DNA of 64,000 nt from Rhodoferax sp. (GTDB taxonomy: Bacteria > Pseudomonadota > Gammaproteobacteria > Burkholderiales > Burkholderiaceae_C), in assembly GCF_028689295.1 (NCBI RefSeq), contig NZ_JAQTWL010000002.1, positions 281,315 to 345,314 on the forward strand. The letters run 5' to 3'. Numbering within the stretch: position 1 is the stretch's first letter; each line of letters starts with the position of its first letter. Of this stretch, positions 52,581-60,854 are shown in pieces. Under the pieces are notes generated by a model. The model had not been told where the DNA came from. It ran no database searches and saw nothing but the letters and a program-made list of their open reading frames with translations. Both the position numbers and the translations under genes were made by a program.

Positions 52581-52662
52581 CCTTTGCAGGAGCGGCGCCC
52601 TGCCCTTGTCTTTGTAGGAGCGGCGCCCTGCCCTTGCAGGAGCGGCGCCCCCGCCGCGAAGG
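52581..52662. repeat. Three tandem REP-like units upstream of rfbB
   Basis: Two left-half units (52581-52605 and 52611-52633, each GCAGGAG or GTAGGAG then CGGCGCCCTGCCC) are followed by one full unit at 52634-52662 (GCAGGAGCGGCGCCC then CCGCCGCGAAGG). The two half units lack the right hairpin arm. Confidence 0.7.
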
Positions 52663-52689
52663 TATTTGGCAATTTAGCGGTGCGCATCC

Positions 52690-52710
52690 GGGATCGGGAT
52701 CGGGGTCGGG
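52690..52710 (+). other. G-quadruplex candidate in the rfbB leader
   Basis: Four runs of at least three G separated by ATC, ATC and TC: GGGATCGGGATCGGGGTCGG plus a final G. It lies 87 bases before the rfbB start, on the coding strand. Folding in DNA or mRNA is possible but unproved. Confidence 0.5.
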
Positions 52711-52797
52711 TGCCAATGCGCGATGGACACATTGCCACAACAATCCCGACTTCACCGCCGTTACACTTCCGCTACTCAAGAACTTAGGGGAAAAGGC

Positions 52798-53877
52798 ATG
52801 ATTTTGGTTACAGGCGGTGCCGGCTTTATCGGTGCCAATTTCGTTCTCGACTGGCTGGCGCAAAGCGATGAACCGGTCATCACCCTCGACAAGCTCACCT
52901 ACGCCGGCAACCCCGAAAACCTGCAAAGCCTGCAGGGCGACACGCGCCACACCCTGGTGCAGGGCGACATTGGCGATGCCGTGCTGGTCGGCCAGTTGCT
53001 AAGCCGACACCAACCCCGCGCTGTCATCAACTTTGCCGCCGAGAGCCATGTGGACCGCTCCATCCACGGCCCCGGCGACTTCATCCAGACCAACATCGTC
53101 GGCACGTTTCACCTGCTGGAGTCGGTGCGCGGCTACTGGTGCAATCTGCCGCAAGAGAATCGCGACGGGGGCGTCGCTCCTACAAAGAACGGATTCCGTT
53201 TTTTGCATGTGTCCACTGACGAGGTCTATGGCTCGTTGGCAAAAGACGACCCGGCGTTCACCGAGGCCAGTCACATCGAGCCCAACAGCCCGTACAGCGC
53301 CAGCAAAGCCGCCAGCGACCATCTGGTGCGCGCCTGGCACCACACCTACGGCCTGCCGGTGCTGACCACCAACTGCAGCAACAACTACGGCCCCTACCAT
53401 TTTCCTGAAAAGTTGATTCCGCTGCTGATCGTCAACTCGCTGGCAGGCAAACCGCTGCCGGTCTATGGCGACGGCCAGCAGATTCGCGACTGGCTTTTTG
53501 TGAAAGACCATTGCAGTGCCATCCGCCGCGTTTTGGAGGCGGGCCGCCTGGGTGAAATCTACAACGTCGGCGGCTGGAACGAAAAGGCCAACCTGGAGAT
53601 TGTCCACACCGTCTGCGCCCTGCTCGACGAACTTCGCCCGCGCGCCGATGGCAAACCCTACCAGGAGCAAATCACCTATGTGACCGACCGGCCCGGCCAC
53701 GACCGTCGTTATGCCATCGATGCGCGCAAGCTCGAGCGCGAACTCGGCTGGAAACCCGCCGAGACCTTCGACACCGGCATCCGCAAGACCGTGCAGTGGT
53801 ACCTGGACAACCCCGACTGGGTGGCCCACGTGCAAAGCGGCGCCTACCGCGAGTGGGTGCAAAAGCAATATGCGTGA
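52798..53877 (+). CDS. rfbB: dTDP-glucose 4,6-dehydratase
   Basis: 359 residues. NAD-dependent first committed step of dTDP-rhamnose synthesis. Seen: [40 protein letters not shown], the substrate/catalytic segment [11 protein letters not shown], and the SDR YxxxK in [14 protein letters not shown] near 165. The late [15 protein letters not shown] and [15 protein letters not shown] are also standard. Residues about 120-131 ([12 protein letters not shown]) are unusual: they are encoded by a REP-like hairpin sitting in frame in a surface loop. Start ATG 52798 with an AAAAGG ribosome site. Confidence 0.95.
   Translation: MILVTGGAGFIGANFVLDWLAQSDEPVITLDKLTYAGNPENLQSLQGDTRHTLVQGDIGDAVLVGQLLSRHQPRAVINFAAESHVDRSIHGPGDFIQTNIVGTFHLLESVRGYWCNLPQENRDGGVAPTKNGFRFLHVSTDEVYGSLAKDDPAFTEASHIEPNSPYSASKAASDHLVRAWHHTYGLPVLTTNCSNNYGPYHFPEKLIPLLIVNSLAGKPLPVYGDGQQIRDWLFVKDHCSAIRRVLEAGRLGEIYNVGGWNEKANLEIVHTVCALLDELRPRADGKPYQEQITYVTDRPGHDRRYAIDARKLERELGWKPAETFDTGIRKTVQWYLDNPDWVAHVQSGAYREWVQKQYA
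53159..53187. repeat. REP-like hairpin inside the rfbB coding sequence
   Basis: ATCGCGACGGGGGCGTCGCT followed by CCTACAAAG. Arms GCGACG and CGTCGC with loop GGGG, ending CTCCTACAAA as in the member at 60715. It is read in frame as part of RfbB residues 120-131. Confidence 0.75.
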
Positions 53878-53886
53878 AAGTTCTGC

Positions 53887-54789
53887 ATGAAGATCCTTCT
53901 ACTCGGTAAAAACGGCCAGGTGGGCTGGGAACTGCAGCGCAGCCTGGCGCCCTTGGGCAACGTCATTGCCCTGGACCGCCACAGCAGCCAGTTGTGCGGT
54001 GACCTCTGTCGCCTCGACGACCTGGCCGACACCGTGCGCCAGACGCAACCCGATGTCATCGTCAATGCCGCGGCCTATACCGCCGTGGACAAAGCCGAAA
54101 GCGAACCTGATCTGGCGCGCACCCTCAACGCGCTGGCGCCCGAGGTGCTGGCCCGCGAGGCGGCCAAGCTCGGCGCCTGGCTGGTGCACTACAGCACCGA
54201 CTATGTGTTTGGCGGCGGCGGTGACGCGCCCTGGCGCGAAGACGACCCCACTTTCCCCATGAACGTCTATGGCCAGACCAAGCTGCTGGGCGAGCACATG
54301 ATCGACTGGATCTGCCCGCGGCACCTGATTTTCAGGACCAGCTGGGTCTATGCGGCGCGCGGTGGCAACTTTGCCAAGACCATGCTGCGCCTGGCGCAGG
54401 AGCGCGAGCAGCTCAAGGTGATCAACGACCAGTTCGGTGCCCCCACCGGTGCCGAACTGATCGCCGACATCACGGCGCACGCCATCCGCCAAGTGTTCCA
54501 GAACAGGGCCGACGACAAGACTTTGGCCGGCATTTACCATTTGGTGGCCAGCGGTTGCACCACCTGGTTCGAATACGCCAAGCATGTGCTGGCGCAAGCG
54601 CAAGAAGTTCAGCCAGCGCTCACCCTCATGGCACGCGAAGTCACGCCGGTGCCCACCAGCGACTTCCCCACCGCCGCCACACGCCCCTATAACTCGCGCC
54701 TGGACACGCGCAAGCTGCAAGCTGCCTTCGGCTTGACCCTGCCGGACTGGCAGTTGGGCGTGGACCGCATGCTGGCAGAAACCCTTTAA
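53887..54789 (+). CDS. rfbD: dTDP-4-dehydrorhamnose reductase
   Basis: 300 residues. NAD(P)H-dependent last step to dTDP-L-rhamnose. Seen: ILLLGKNGQVGWELQRSL, VIVNAAAYTAVDKAESEPDLARTLNA, LVHYSTDYVFGGGG, the catalytic YxxxK in MNVYGQTKLLGEHM, and IFRTSWVYAARGGNFAKTMLRLAQER. The C-terminal ARPYNSRLDTRKLQAAFGLTLPDW-like segment is typical. It begins 9 bases after rfbB. Confidence 0.95.
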   Translation: MKILLLGKNGQVGWELQRSLAPLGNVIALDRHSSQLCGDLCRLDDLADTVRQTQPDVIVNAAAYTAVDKAESEPDLARTLNALAPEVLAREAAKLGAWLVHYSTDYVFGGGGDAPWREDDPTFPMNVYGQTKLLGEHMIDWICPRHLIFRTSWVYAARGGNFAKTMLRLAQEREQLKVINDQFGAPTGAELIADITAHAIRQVFQNRADDKTLAGIYHLVASGCTTWFEYAKHVLAQAQEVQPALTLMAREVTPVPTSDFPTAATRPYNSRLDTRKLQAAFGLTLPDWQLGVDRMLAETL

Positions 54790-54807
54790 ATGGCAGGAAA
54801 TCATCAC

Positions 54808-55680
54808 ATGACACAACGCAAAGGCATCATTCTGGCCGGCGGCTCCGGCACCCGGCTTTACCCGGTCACGCAGGCGGTCAGCAAGCAACTCATGCCGGTC
54901 TATGACAAGCCCATGATCTACTACCCCTTGAGCACGCTCATGCTGGCCGGAATCCGCGAGGTGCTGATCATCTCCACGCCGCAGGACACGCCGCGTTTTG
55001 CCGACCTGCTGGGCAACGGCAGCCAGTGGGGCATGGCCATCAGCTACGCAGTGCAGCCCAGCCCTGACGGCCTGGCGCAGGCCTTCATCATCGGCCGCGA
55101 CTTCGTGGCGGGCCAGCCCAGCGCACTGGTGCTGGGCGACAACATTTTTTACGGCCACGATCTCATCAGGCAACTGGCCCACGCCGACGCCTGCCAGACC
55201 GGCGCCAGCGTCTTCGCCTACCATGTGACCGACCCCGAGCGTTATGGCGTGGTCGCCTTTGACGAGCACAAGCGCGCCATCAGCATCGAAGAAAAACCCA
55301 GTCACCCCAAAAGCAATTACGCCGTCACGGGCCTTTATTTTTACGACAACCAGGTCTGCGACATTGCCGCCCACATCAAGCCGTCGCCGCGCGGCGAGCT
55401 CGAAATTACCGACGTCAACCGGCACTACCTGGAACTGGGTCAGCTCAATGTCGAAATGATGGGCCGGGGCTACGCCTGGCTCGATACCGGCACCCACGAC
55501 AGCCTTTTGGAGGCCGCCAGCTTCATCGCCACCCTGCAAAAACGCCAGGGCCTGCAAGTCGCCTGCCCCGAAGAAATCGCCTTCAGCCAAGGCTGGATCG
55601 ATGCCGGGCAAATCCTCAAGCTCGCCACCCCCCTGGCCAAGAATGGCTATGGCAAATATCTGTTGAGCCTGCTGAAATAA
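54808..55680 (+). CDS. rfbA: Glucose-1-phosphate thymidylyltransferase
   Basis: 290 residues from ATG 54808, chosen because an AGGA ribosome site is 10 bases upstream; an ATG at 54790 would add six residues. Seen: [94 protein letters not shown] and [16 protein letters not shown]. Makes dTDP-glucose from TTP and glucose-1-phosphate. Confidence 0.95.
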   Translation: MTQRKGIILAGGSGTRLYPVTQAVSKQLMPVYDKPMIYYPLSTLMLAGIREVLIISTPQDTPRFADLLGNGSQWGMAISYAVQPSPDGLAQAFIIGRDFVAGQPSALVLGDNIFYGHDLIRQLAHADACQTGASVFAYHVTDPERYGVVAFDEHKRAISIEEKPSHPKSNYAVTGLYFYDNQVCDIAAHIKPSPRGELEITDVNRHYLELGQLNVEMMGRGYAWLDTGTHDSLLEAASFIATLQKRQGLQVACPEEIAFSQGWIDAGQILKLATPLAKNGYGKYLLSLLK

Positions 55681-55684
55681 CACC

Positions 55685-56236
55685 ATGCCCTACACCGTCA
55701 CCCCCACCGCCCTGCCCGGCGTGCTGATCCTCGAACCCAAGGTTTTTGGCGATGCGCGCGGTTTCTTTTTCGAGAGCTTCAACGCGCGCGACTTTGCACA
55801 ATGCACCGGGCTCGACATGCCCTTTGTGCAGGACAACCACAGCAAGTCGGCCCGTGGCGTGTTGCGCGGCCTGCACTACCAGATCGAGCATCCTCAGGGC
55901 AAGCTGGTGCGCGTCACGCAGGGCGAGGTGTTCGACGTGGCGGTCGATTTGCGCCGCAGCTCGCCCCATTTCGGCCAATGGGAAGGTGTGGTGCTTTCCG
56001 CCGACAACAAGCGCCAGCTCTGGATCCCGCCGGGTTTTGCGCACGGCTTTCTGGTGACCAGCGACAGCGCCGAATTTTTGTACAAAACCACCGACTACTG
56101 GTATCCCGAGCACGAGCGCTGCCTGATCTGGAACGACCCCGCGGTGGGCGTGCCGTGGCCACTGGCTGCACCGCCCCTGCTGGCGGCCAAGGACCAGGCC
56201 GGCCAGCCCTTGCACGGCACCGCCACTTTTGCATGA
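55685..56236 (+). CDS. rfbC: dTDP-4-dehydrorhamnose 3,5-epimerase
   Basis: 183 residues, cupin fold. Seen: VLILEPKVFGDARGFFFESFN, FVQDNHSKSARGVLRGLHYQIEHPQGKLVRV with the catalytic His, VAVDLRRSSPHFGQWEGVVLS, QLWIPPGFAHGFLV, and LYKTTDYWYPEHERCLIWNDP with the catalytic Tyr region. It follows rfbA by 4 bases; its stop overlaps the first chrA gene by 4 bases. Confidence 0.95.
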   Translation: MPYTVTPTALPGVLILEPKVFGDARGFFFESFNARDFAQCTGLDMPFVQDNHSKSARGVLRGLHYQIEHPQGKLVRVTQGEVFDVAVDLRRSSPHFGQWEGVVLSADNKRQLWIPPGFAHGFLVTSDSAEFLYKTTDYWYPEHERCLIWNDPAVGVPWPLAAPPLLAAKDQAGQPLHGTATFA

Positions 56237-56841
56237 GCGCAAGCCAGCCGCACAACACCACCCAAGTCGAGCGACCCGACTCATTGAAGAGCCTGTTCTG
56301 GGCCTTCACCTGGCTCGCCCTGCAAGGCTTTGGCGGCGTGGTGGCGGTGGTCCAGCGCGAAATGGTCGAAAAAAAGCGCTGGCTCACACGCGAACAGTTC
56401 GTTGAGGATTGGGCCGTGGCCCAGGTGCTGCCCGGGCCCAATGTGGTCAACCTGTCGCTGATGATCGGCGACCGCTACTTCGGCTGGCGCGGCGGCCTGG
56501 TGGCGCTGGCCGGCATGTTGACTTTCCCGCTGCTGATCGTGCTGGCCCTGGCGGGCCTGTTTGCCGGTGTTTCCGACGTGCCGCAGGTGCAGGGCGCCCT
56601 GCGCGGCATGAGCGCCGTGGCGGCCGGCATGATCGTTGCCACCGGCTTGAAAATGCTGCCCGCCCTGAAAACCAATGTGCTGGGAACGCCGTGGTGCTGG
56701 GCCGTGGCCGCGCTCACTTTTGCCGCCATTGCCGGCCTGCGCCTGCCCTTGATCTGGGTGCTGGCGCTGCTCGGCGGTGGCTCGGGCCTGTGGGCTTACC
56801 GCCGCCTGAATGCCACGGCGCCGGGGCAGGCAAAACCATGA
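56233..56841 (+). CDS. Chromate transporter (ChrA half-protein), first
   Basis: 202 residues, a single CHR domain with about five or six helices. Seen: FWAFTWLALQGFGGVVAVVQREMVEKKRWLTREQFVEDWAVAQVLPGPNVVNLSLMIGDRYFGW, the conserved GGVV, LPGPN block. Such short chromate-transporter proteins act as pairs with opposite membrane topology; the second gene overlaps by 4 bases. It overlaps rfbC by 4 bases, so it may be carried on the rhamnose transcript. Chromate or sulfate specificity is not shown by sequence alone. Confidence 0.9.
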   Translation: MSASQPHNTTQVERPDSLKSLFWAFTWLALQGFGGVVAVVQREMVEKKRWLTREQFVEDWAVAQVLPGPNVVNLSLMIGDRYFGWRGGLVALAGMLTFPLLIVLALAGLFAGVSDVPQVQGALRGMSAVAAGMIVATGLKMLPALKTNVLGTPWCWAVAALTFAAIAGLRLPLIWVLALLGGGSGLWAYRRLNATAPGQAKP

Positions 56842-57434
56842 GCAGCAGCTTGAGCCCGGGCGACTGGCTGACCCTGCTGACGCATTTTTTATCGTTGTCG
56901 CTGCTGGCCGTCGGCGGTGCAATCACCACCGTGCCCGACATGCATCGCACGCTGGTGGACCAGCATCAATGGCTCAGCGACGGCCAGTTCAACGCCGCCA
57001 TTGCCCTGGCGCAGGCGGCGCCCGGCCCCAATGTGCTGTTTGTGGCGCTGCTGGGCTGGCAGGTGGGGCTCAACGCCGGCGGTGGCCTGGTGGCGAGCGG
57101 GGCTGCCTGGGGTTATGGCATGCTGGGCCTGCTGCTGGCCATGCTGGGCATCTTGCTGCCCAGCACCACGCTGACGTTTGCGGCCTCGCGCTGGGCGCAT
57201 CAAAATCGTGAGCGGCGCGCCGTGCGGGCCTTCAAGCAAGGCATGGCGCCGGTGGTGGTTGCGCTGCTGGTGGCAACGGGCTGGATCCTGACGGCCAACC
57301 AGGGGGCCGACCTGACGCACTGGCCGCTGTGGCTGCTCACCGCCACCGTCACACTGCTGGTGTGGCGCACCCGCCTGCATTTACTGTGGCTGCTGGGCGC
57401 TGGCGCGGTGCTGGGCGGTCTGGGCTGGGTTTAG
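56838..57434 (+). CDS. Chromate transporter (ChrA half-protein), second
   Basis: 198 residues, a second CHR domain. Seen: LLTHFLSLSLLAVGGAITTVPDMHRTLVDQHQWLSDGQFNAAIALAQAAPGPNVLFVALLGWQVG, the same block as the partner (AVGGA, APGPN). Its last 54 bases overlap the 3' end of convergent rlmB. It is a separate ATG-started gene, not a frameshifted long ChrA. Confidence 0.9.
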   Translation: MSSSLSPGDWLTLLTHFLSLSLLAVGGAITTVPDMHRTLVDQHQWLSDGQFNAAIALAQAAPGPNVLFVALLGWQVGLNAGGGLVASGAAWGYGMLGLLLAMLGILLPSTTLTFAASRWAHQNRERRAVRAFKQGMAPVVVALLVATGWILTANQGADLTHWPLWLLTATVTLLVWRTRLHLLWLLGAGAVLGGLGWV

Positions 57435-58199
57435 CGAACGCTGGCGCAGCGCCTCATACAGGCAGACGCCGCTGGCCACCGACACGTTGAGACTCTCCAC
57501 AGCGCCGCGCATCGGGATGCTGATCAGCTCGTCGCAGGTCTTGGCGGTGAGCGCGCGCATGCCGTCGCCCTCGGCGCCCAGCACCAGCGCCACCGGTCCG
57601 GTCAGGTCAGCCTGGTACAAGGTTTTGGCGGCCACGTCGCTGGTGCCGATGATCCAGATGTTGCGCTCCTTGAGTTCGTTCAATGTGCGCGCCAGGTTGG
57701 TCACCATGAAGTAGGGCACGGTCTCGGCCGCGCCACTGGCCACCTTGGCCACCGTGGCGTTGATGCCGGCCGCGTGGTCCTTGGGCGCGATCACGGCGTG
57801 CACACCCGCGCCATCGGCCACGCGCAGGCAGGCGCCCAGGTTGTGCGGATCGGTGACGCCATCGAGCACCAGAATCAGCGGCTGCACGCGCTCGCTCAGG
57901 GGAAGCTCAAGCTGGGCCGCTTCGAGTTGTTCCAGCAACTCGTCCAGCGAGGTCACTTGCGTTAGTTCATGCACCCGCGCGGCCACACCCTGGTGGCCGT
58001 GGCTGCCGCACAGCTTGGCCAGGCGCATGCCGTCGGCATCGAGCAGGCGCACACCCGCCTCCTTGACCCTATCGACAAACTGGCGCATGCGCGCATCGCG
58101 ACGGGTCGGGTCGATGTAGATTTCGACGATGGATTTGGGTGCGGTTTTCAGGCGCACGCCCACGGCATGAAAACCGAACAGAACTTTAGGAGAAGACAT
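57381..58199 (-). CDS. rlmB: 23S rRNA 2'-O-methyltransferase RlmB (G2251)
   Basis: 272 residues, SpoU/TrmH superfamily with deep-trefoil-knot fold. N-terminal substrate-binding domain begins VLFGFHAVGVRLK. SpoU motifs: LVLDGVTDPHNLGACLRVADGAGVHAVI (motif 1), PVALVLGAEGDGMRALTAKTCD (motif 2), and ISIPMRGAVESLNVSVASGVCLYEALRQR (motif 3). A short Ala/Gln tail follows. Only a few bases separate a GATAAT box from the start codon. Confidence 0.95.
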   Translation of the reverse strand: MSSPKVLFGFHAVGVRLKTAPKSIVEIYIDPTRRDARMRQFVDRVKEAGVRLLDADGMRLAKLCGSHGHQGVAARVHELTQVTSLDELLEQLEAAQLELPLSERVQPLILVLDGVTDPHNLGACLRVADGAGVHAVIAPKDHAAGINATVAKVASGAAETVPYFMVTNLARTLNELKERNIWIIGTSDVAAKTLYQADLTGPVALVLGAEGDGMRALTAKTCDELISIPMRGAVESLNVSVASGVCLYEALRQRSLNPAQTAQHRASAQQPQ

Positions 58200-58207
58200 A
58201 GGCCGCG

Positions 58208-58213
58208 ATTATC
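58208..58213 (-). promoter_or_regulatory. Candidate -10 box directly before rlmB
   Basis: On the minus strand GATAAT is followed by CGCGGCCT and then the rlmB ATG, exactly as at dapC. The box overlaps a small palindrome CCGCGAT-T-ATCGCGG (58203-58217). Confidence 0.4.
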
Positions 58214-58246
58214 GCGGCAGCGGTGCGACGCCAAAAATCAGGCATT

Positions 58247-58345
58247 CATCTTCGTGGGAGCAGCGCCCTTGAACCTTGTAGGAGCCGCGCCCTCGCCGCG
58301 AATGAATTCAATCAGCCTTCGTCACGGGGGCGCGACTCCCACAGG
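58247..58345. repeat. Cluster of REP-like units between rlmB and the flavodoxin gene
   Basis: Half-unit at 58247-58275 (TTCGTGGGAGCAGCGCCC), full unit at 58276-58304 (GTAGGAGCCGCGCCC then TCGCCGCGAATG, with two arm mismatches), and an inverted unit at 58315-58345 (GTCACGGGGGCGCGAC then TCCCACAGG). The rest of the 173-base gap to 58372 holds only a degenerate GCCCCAGGCCGATGG half-element. Confidence 0.7.
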
Positions 58346-58372
58346 AGTCCTGCCCCAGGCCGATGGCTGTCT

Positions 58373-58927
58373 TTATCCCTTGAATCTGCCTGTCACCTCG
58401 GCCACGCGCTGACCGAACAGGCGGGCGGTTTCGAGGTCACCGGCGTTCATTTCCGCGCCGCCGGCGTCACCGGGCGTTTGCGCCATGGGGCCGGCGCTCG
58501 ATGCCAGGTAGTTGACGTCGTCGCGCTGCGAAGCCTTGGTGTTGTTGTAGTGCAGGCCGGTGCCGACCCAGATGCCGCCATGCTGCATGGCCAGGGTCAT
58601 CAAATAATGGATCGTGGAGTGCTTGTCGCCATTCATGTTGGCGCTGGCGGTAAAGCCGCCAAAAATCTTGTCTTTCCAGGCCTGGCTGTACCAGGGTTTG
58701 CTCGACGCGTCCGCAAACTTCTTGAACTGCCAGCTCACGCTGCCCATGTAGGTCGGGCTGCCCATGATGATGGCGTCGGCCTCGTTGAGGGTGGCCCAGC
58801 CGTCCTCTGTCAGATTGCCGTCGGCATCGATCGCCACCAGATCGGCACTGGCACCGTCCGCCACCGATTGCGCCATGCGCAGGGTATGTCCATAACCCGA
58901 ATGAAAAACAACGGCTATTTTTGCCAT
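58373..58927 (-). CDS. Flavodoxin / WrbA-like NAD(P)H:quinone oxidoreductase
   Basis: 184 residues. FMN phosphate loop VVFHSGYGHTLRMAQ at the N-terminus; MGSPTYMGSVSWQFKKFADAS and FGGFTASANMNGDKHSTIHYLMTLAMQHGGIWVG are flavodoxin-fold blocks around the isoalloxazine. Likely a flavin reductase or quinone reductase protecting against oxidative stress. It lies beside a pirin gene and a LysR regulator, a common redox-linked group. Whether it shares the pirin promoter (31-base gap) is likely but unproved. Confidence 0.88.
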   Translation of the reverse strand: MAKIAVVFHSGYGHTLRMAQSVADGASADLVAIDADGNLTEDGWATLNEADAIIMGSPTYMGSVSWQFKKFADASSKPWYSQAWKDKIFGGFTASANMNGDKHSTIHYLMTLAMQHGGIWVGTGLHYNNTKASQRDDVNYLASSAGPMAQTPGDAGGAEMNAGDLETARLFGQRVAEVTGRFKG

Positions 58928-58957
58928 GATGAAAGCTCCTTTAAAAAAATCAAAAAC

Positions 58958-59662
58958 CTAAACGCACAAGTCAAACACCAGCACTTCGGCATCCTGCGCA
59001 TCGGTCAACGCGACCTGTGTCTCGTCGGCCAGCAGGGCGGCGTCGCCAGTGCTCAAAGACATGCCGTTCACCTTCAGGGCACCGCGCACCAGGTGCACAT
59101 AGGCCTTGCGCCCGGCGGCCAGCGCCAGCGTGGCCGTTTGCCCGGCATTGAACAGCCCGGCATACAAACGCGCATCGGCGTGAATGGTGACCGAACCCTG
59201 CGCGCCGTCAGGTGACGCCACCAGACACAAGCGGCCCTGCTTGGCGGCGTCGGTGAAGGTGGTTTGCTCATAGCTGGGCACAACGCCAGGCACATTGGGT
59301 GTTATCCAGATTTGCAACAAATGGGTGGTGTCATTGGGCGCGTGGTTGAACTCGCTGTGCCGCACGCCGGTGCCGGCACTCATGCGCTGCACGTCACCGG
59401 GCGGAATGGCCTTGACGTTGCCCATGCTGTCCTGGTGCGCCAGCGCGCCCTGCAACACATAGGTGACGATTTCCATGTCGCGGTGGCCGTGGGTGCCAAA
59501 ACCTTTGCCGGGGGCGATCCAGTCTTCGTTGATGACGCGCAGGTTGCCCCAGCCCATGTGAGCGGGGTCGTAATAGCCGGCAAACGAAAAACTGTGAAAC
59601 GATTTAAGCCAGCCATGGTCAGCATAGCCGCGCTCCTGGGATGGTCTGAGGGTCAACATCAT
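58958..59662 (-). CDS. Pirin family protein
   Basis: 234 residues, two-cupin metal protein. Metal-site block GFGTHGHRDMEIVTYVLQGALAHQDSMGN is intact (three His and a Glu), as is SAGTGVRHSEFN. LLQIWITPNVPGVVPSYEQ and the C-terminal cupin follow. Members act as quercetin 2,3-dioxygenases or redox-sensing regulators. The start is ATG 59662 (MMLTLRPSQER), with GGAG six bases upstream. Divergent from the LysR gene. Confidence 0.92.
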   Translation of the reverse strand: MMLTLRPSQERGYADHGWLKSFHSFSFAGYYDPAHMGWGNLRVINEDWIAPGKGFGTHGHRDMEIVTYVLQGALAHQDSMGNVKAIPPGDVQRMSAGTGVRHSEFNHAPNDTTHLLQIWITPNVPGVVPSYEQTTFTDAAKQGRLCLVASPDGAQGSVTIHADARLYAGLFNAGQTATLALAAGRKAYVHLVRGALKVNGMSLSTGDAALLADETQVALTDAQDAEVLVFDLCV

Positions 59663-59733
59663 GAATCTCCTTGAATAGCCTCTACTGTACGTTTCAAAAT
59701 CGGCAGACTTGCGCAGCCGTTTTGATGGCATCA

Positions 59734-59748
59734 TTCAATCTGTTTGAA
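59734..59748. promoter_or_regulatory. Dyad TTCAA-N5-TTGAA before the LysR gene
   Basis: TTCAATCTGTTTGAA, a perfect 5-bp-arm dyad, ends 16 bases before the LysR start codon. A related half pair, TTGAA (59671-59675) and TTCAA (59693-59697), lies nearer the pirin gene. Together they are candidate sites for the divergent LysR regulator. Confidence 0.4.
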
Positions 59749-59764
59749 CTCAACGACCCACACC

Positions 59765-60700
59765 ATGCAAACTGCCCGCAATATCCTGACCCCGGAAGCG
59801 CTGGCCATGCTGCAAACCATTGCCAGCACCGGCAGCTTTGCCGCCGCCGCGCGCACCCTCGGCATGGTGCCCAGCGCCCTCACCTACCGCGTGCGCCAGC
59901 TCGAAGACGCGCTCGACGTGCTGCTGTTCGACCGCAGTTCGCGCCGCGCCCTGCCCACCGTGGCCGGCCATGAGTTGCTGCGCGAAAGCGCTCGTTTGCT
60001 GGAAGACCTGGAGGCCGTGGCCAACCGCGTGAAACGGGTCGCCACCGGCTGGGAGCCGCAACTCACCATTGCCGTGGACAGCATCATTGCCAAAGCCACG
60101 GTGCTGGAACTGGTGGAGAGTTTTTTCACCCAGAGCCCGCCGACCCGCATCCGCCTGCGCGACGAAACCCTGTCGGGCACGCTCGAAGCCTTGACCAGCG
60201 GCGAGGCCGATCTGGCGCTCGGCGTGGCCGACCTGGTGCAAAACACCGCCATTCACGCCAAGCCGCTGGGCGACGTGCGCTTTGTCTATGCGGTGGCGCC
60301 GCACCACCCGCTGGCTCAGGCGCCCGAGCCTTTGAGTGACGAGGTCATGCGGGCGCACCGCGCGGTGGCCGTGGCCGACACCATCAGCCGCGGCCGTGGC
60401 GTGACGATTGGCCTGCTGGGCGGGCAGGACGTGTTTACCGTGGCCACCATGCAGGACAAACTCGACGCCCAGCTGCGCGGTCTGGGCTGCGGCTCGCTGC
60501 CCGTTTGCATGGCCGGCCCGTTCATCGACACCGGCCGGCTGGTGGTGAAAAAAACCGAGCACGCACCCAGGTCGGTGCGCGTCAACTACGCCTGGCGCGC
60601 CGCCAGCAACGCGCCGGGGCGCGCCCTGGAATGGTGGCTGGCTCAGCTGGAATGCGCCAACACGCGCACCGCTTTGCTGGAACGGCACCGCGGTTTGTAG
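59765..60700 (+). CDS. LysR-family transcriptional regulator
   Basis: 311 residues. N-terminal winged helix (about 6-65): LTPEALAMLQTIASTGSFAAAARTLGMVPSALTYRVRQLEDALDVLLFDRSSR. The C-terminal effector domain begins LTIAVDSIIAKATVLELVESFF. Divergent orientation makes pirin and the flavodoxin its probable targets. ATG 59765 is preferred over a TTG 21 bases upstream. The effector is unknown. Confidence 0.92.
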   Translation: MQTARNILTPEALAMLQTIASTGSFAAAARTLGMVPSALTYRVRQLEDALDVLLFDRSSRRALPTVAGHELLRESARLLEDLEAVANRVKRVATGWEPQLTIAVDSIIAKATVLELVESFFTQSPPTRIRLRDETLSGTLEALTSGEADLALGVADLVQNTAIHAKPLGDVRFVYAVAPHHPLAQAPEPLSDEVMRAHRAVAVADTISRGRGVTIGLLGGQDVFTVATMQDKLDAQLRGLGCGSLPVCMAGPFIDTGRLVVKKTEHAPRSVRVNYAWRAASNAPGRALEWWLAQLECANTRTALLERHRGL

Positions 60701-60714
60701 GGTGTGCCTGGACA

Positions 60715-60851
60715 GCCTTCGTCGCGGGGGCGCGACTCCTACAAATACCGGACACCTCTCTGTGCGAGGGATGCCTCTGTGGAGCGGCGCCCTCGCCGCG
60801 AATGCCTGAGCAGCATCTATCTTTGTAGGAGCGGCGCCCTCGCCGCGAATG
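60715..60851. repeat. Three REP-like hairpins after the LysR gene
   Basis: Inverted unit 60715-60745 with arms GTCGCG and CGCGAC (loop GGGG); direct unit 60772-60803 with arms GCGGCG and CGCCGC; direct unit 60822-60851, the best copy, GTAGGAGCGGCGCCCTCGCC then GCGAATG. They fill the gap between convergent lysR and ABC exporter genes and could form a bidirectional termination region. Confidence 0.8.
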
Positions 60852-60854
60852 TCT

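Noticed and set aside
53899..55686. 595-codon frame on the minus strand opposite rfbD and rfbA
   Set aside because: Spans two real genes of known sequence; no domain in the antisense product.
56233..57434. A single chrA gene broken by a frameshift
   Set aside because: Each half has its own start and the 4-base overlap typical of paired short-chain chromate transporters, so two intact genes are more likely.
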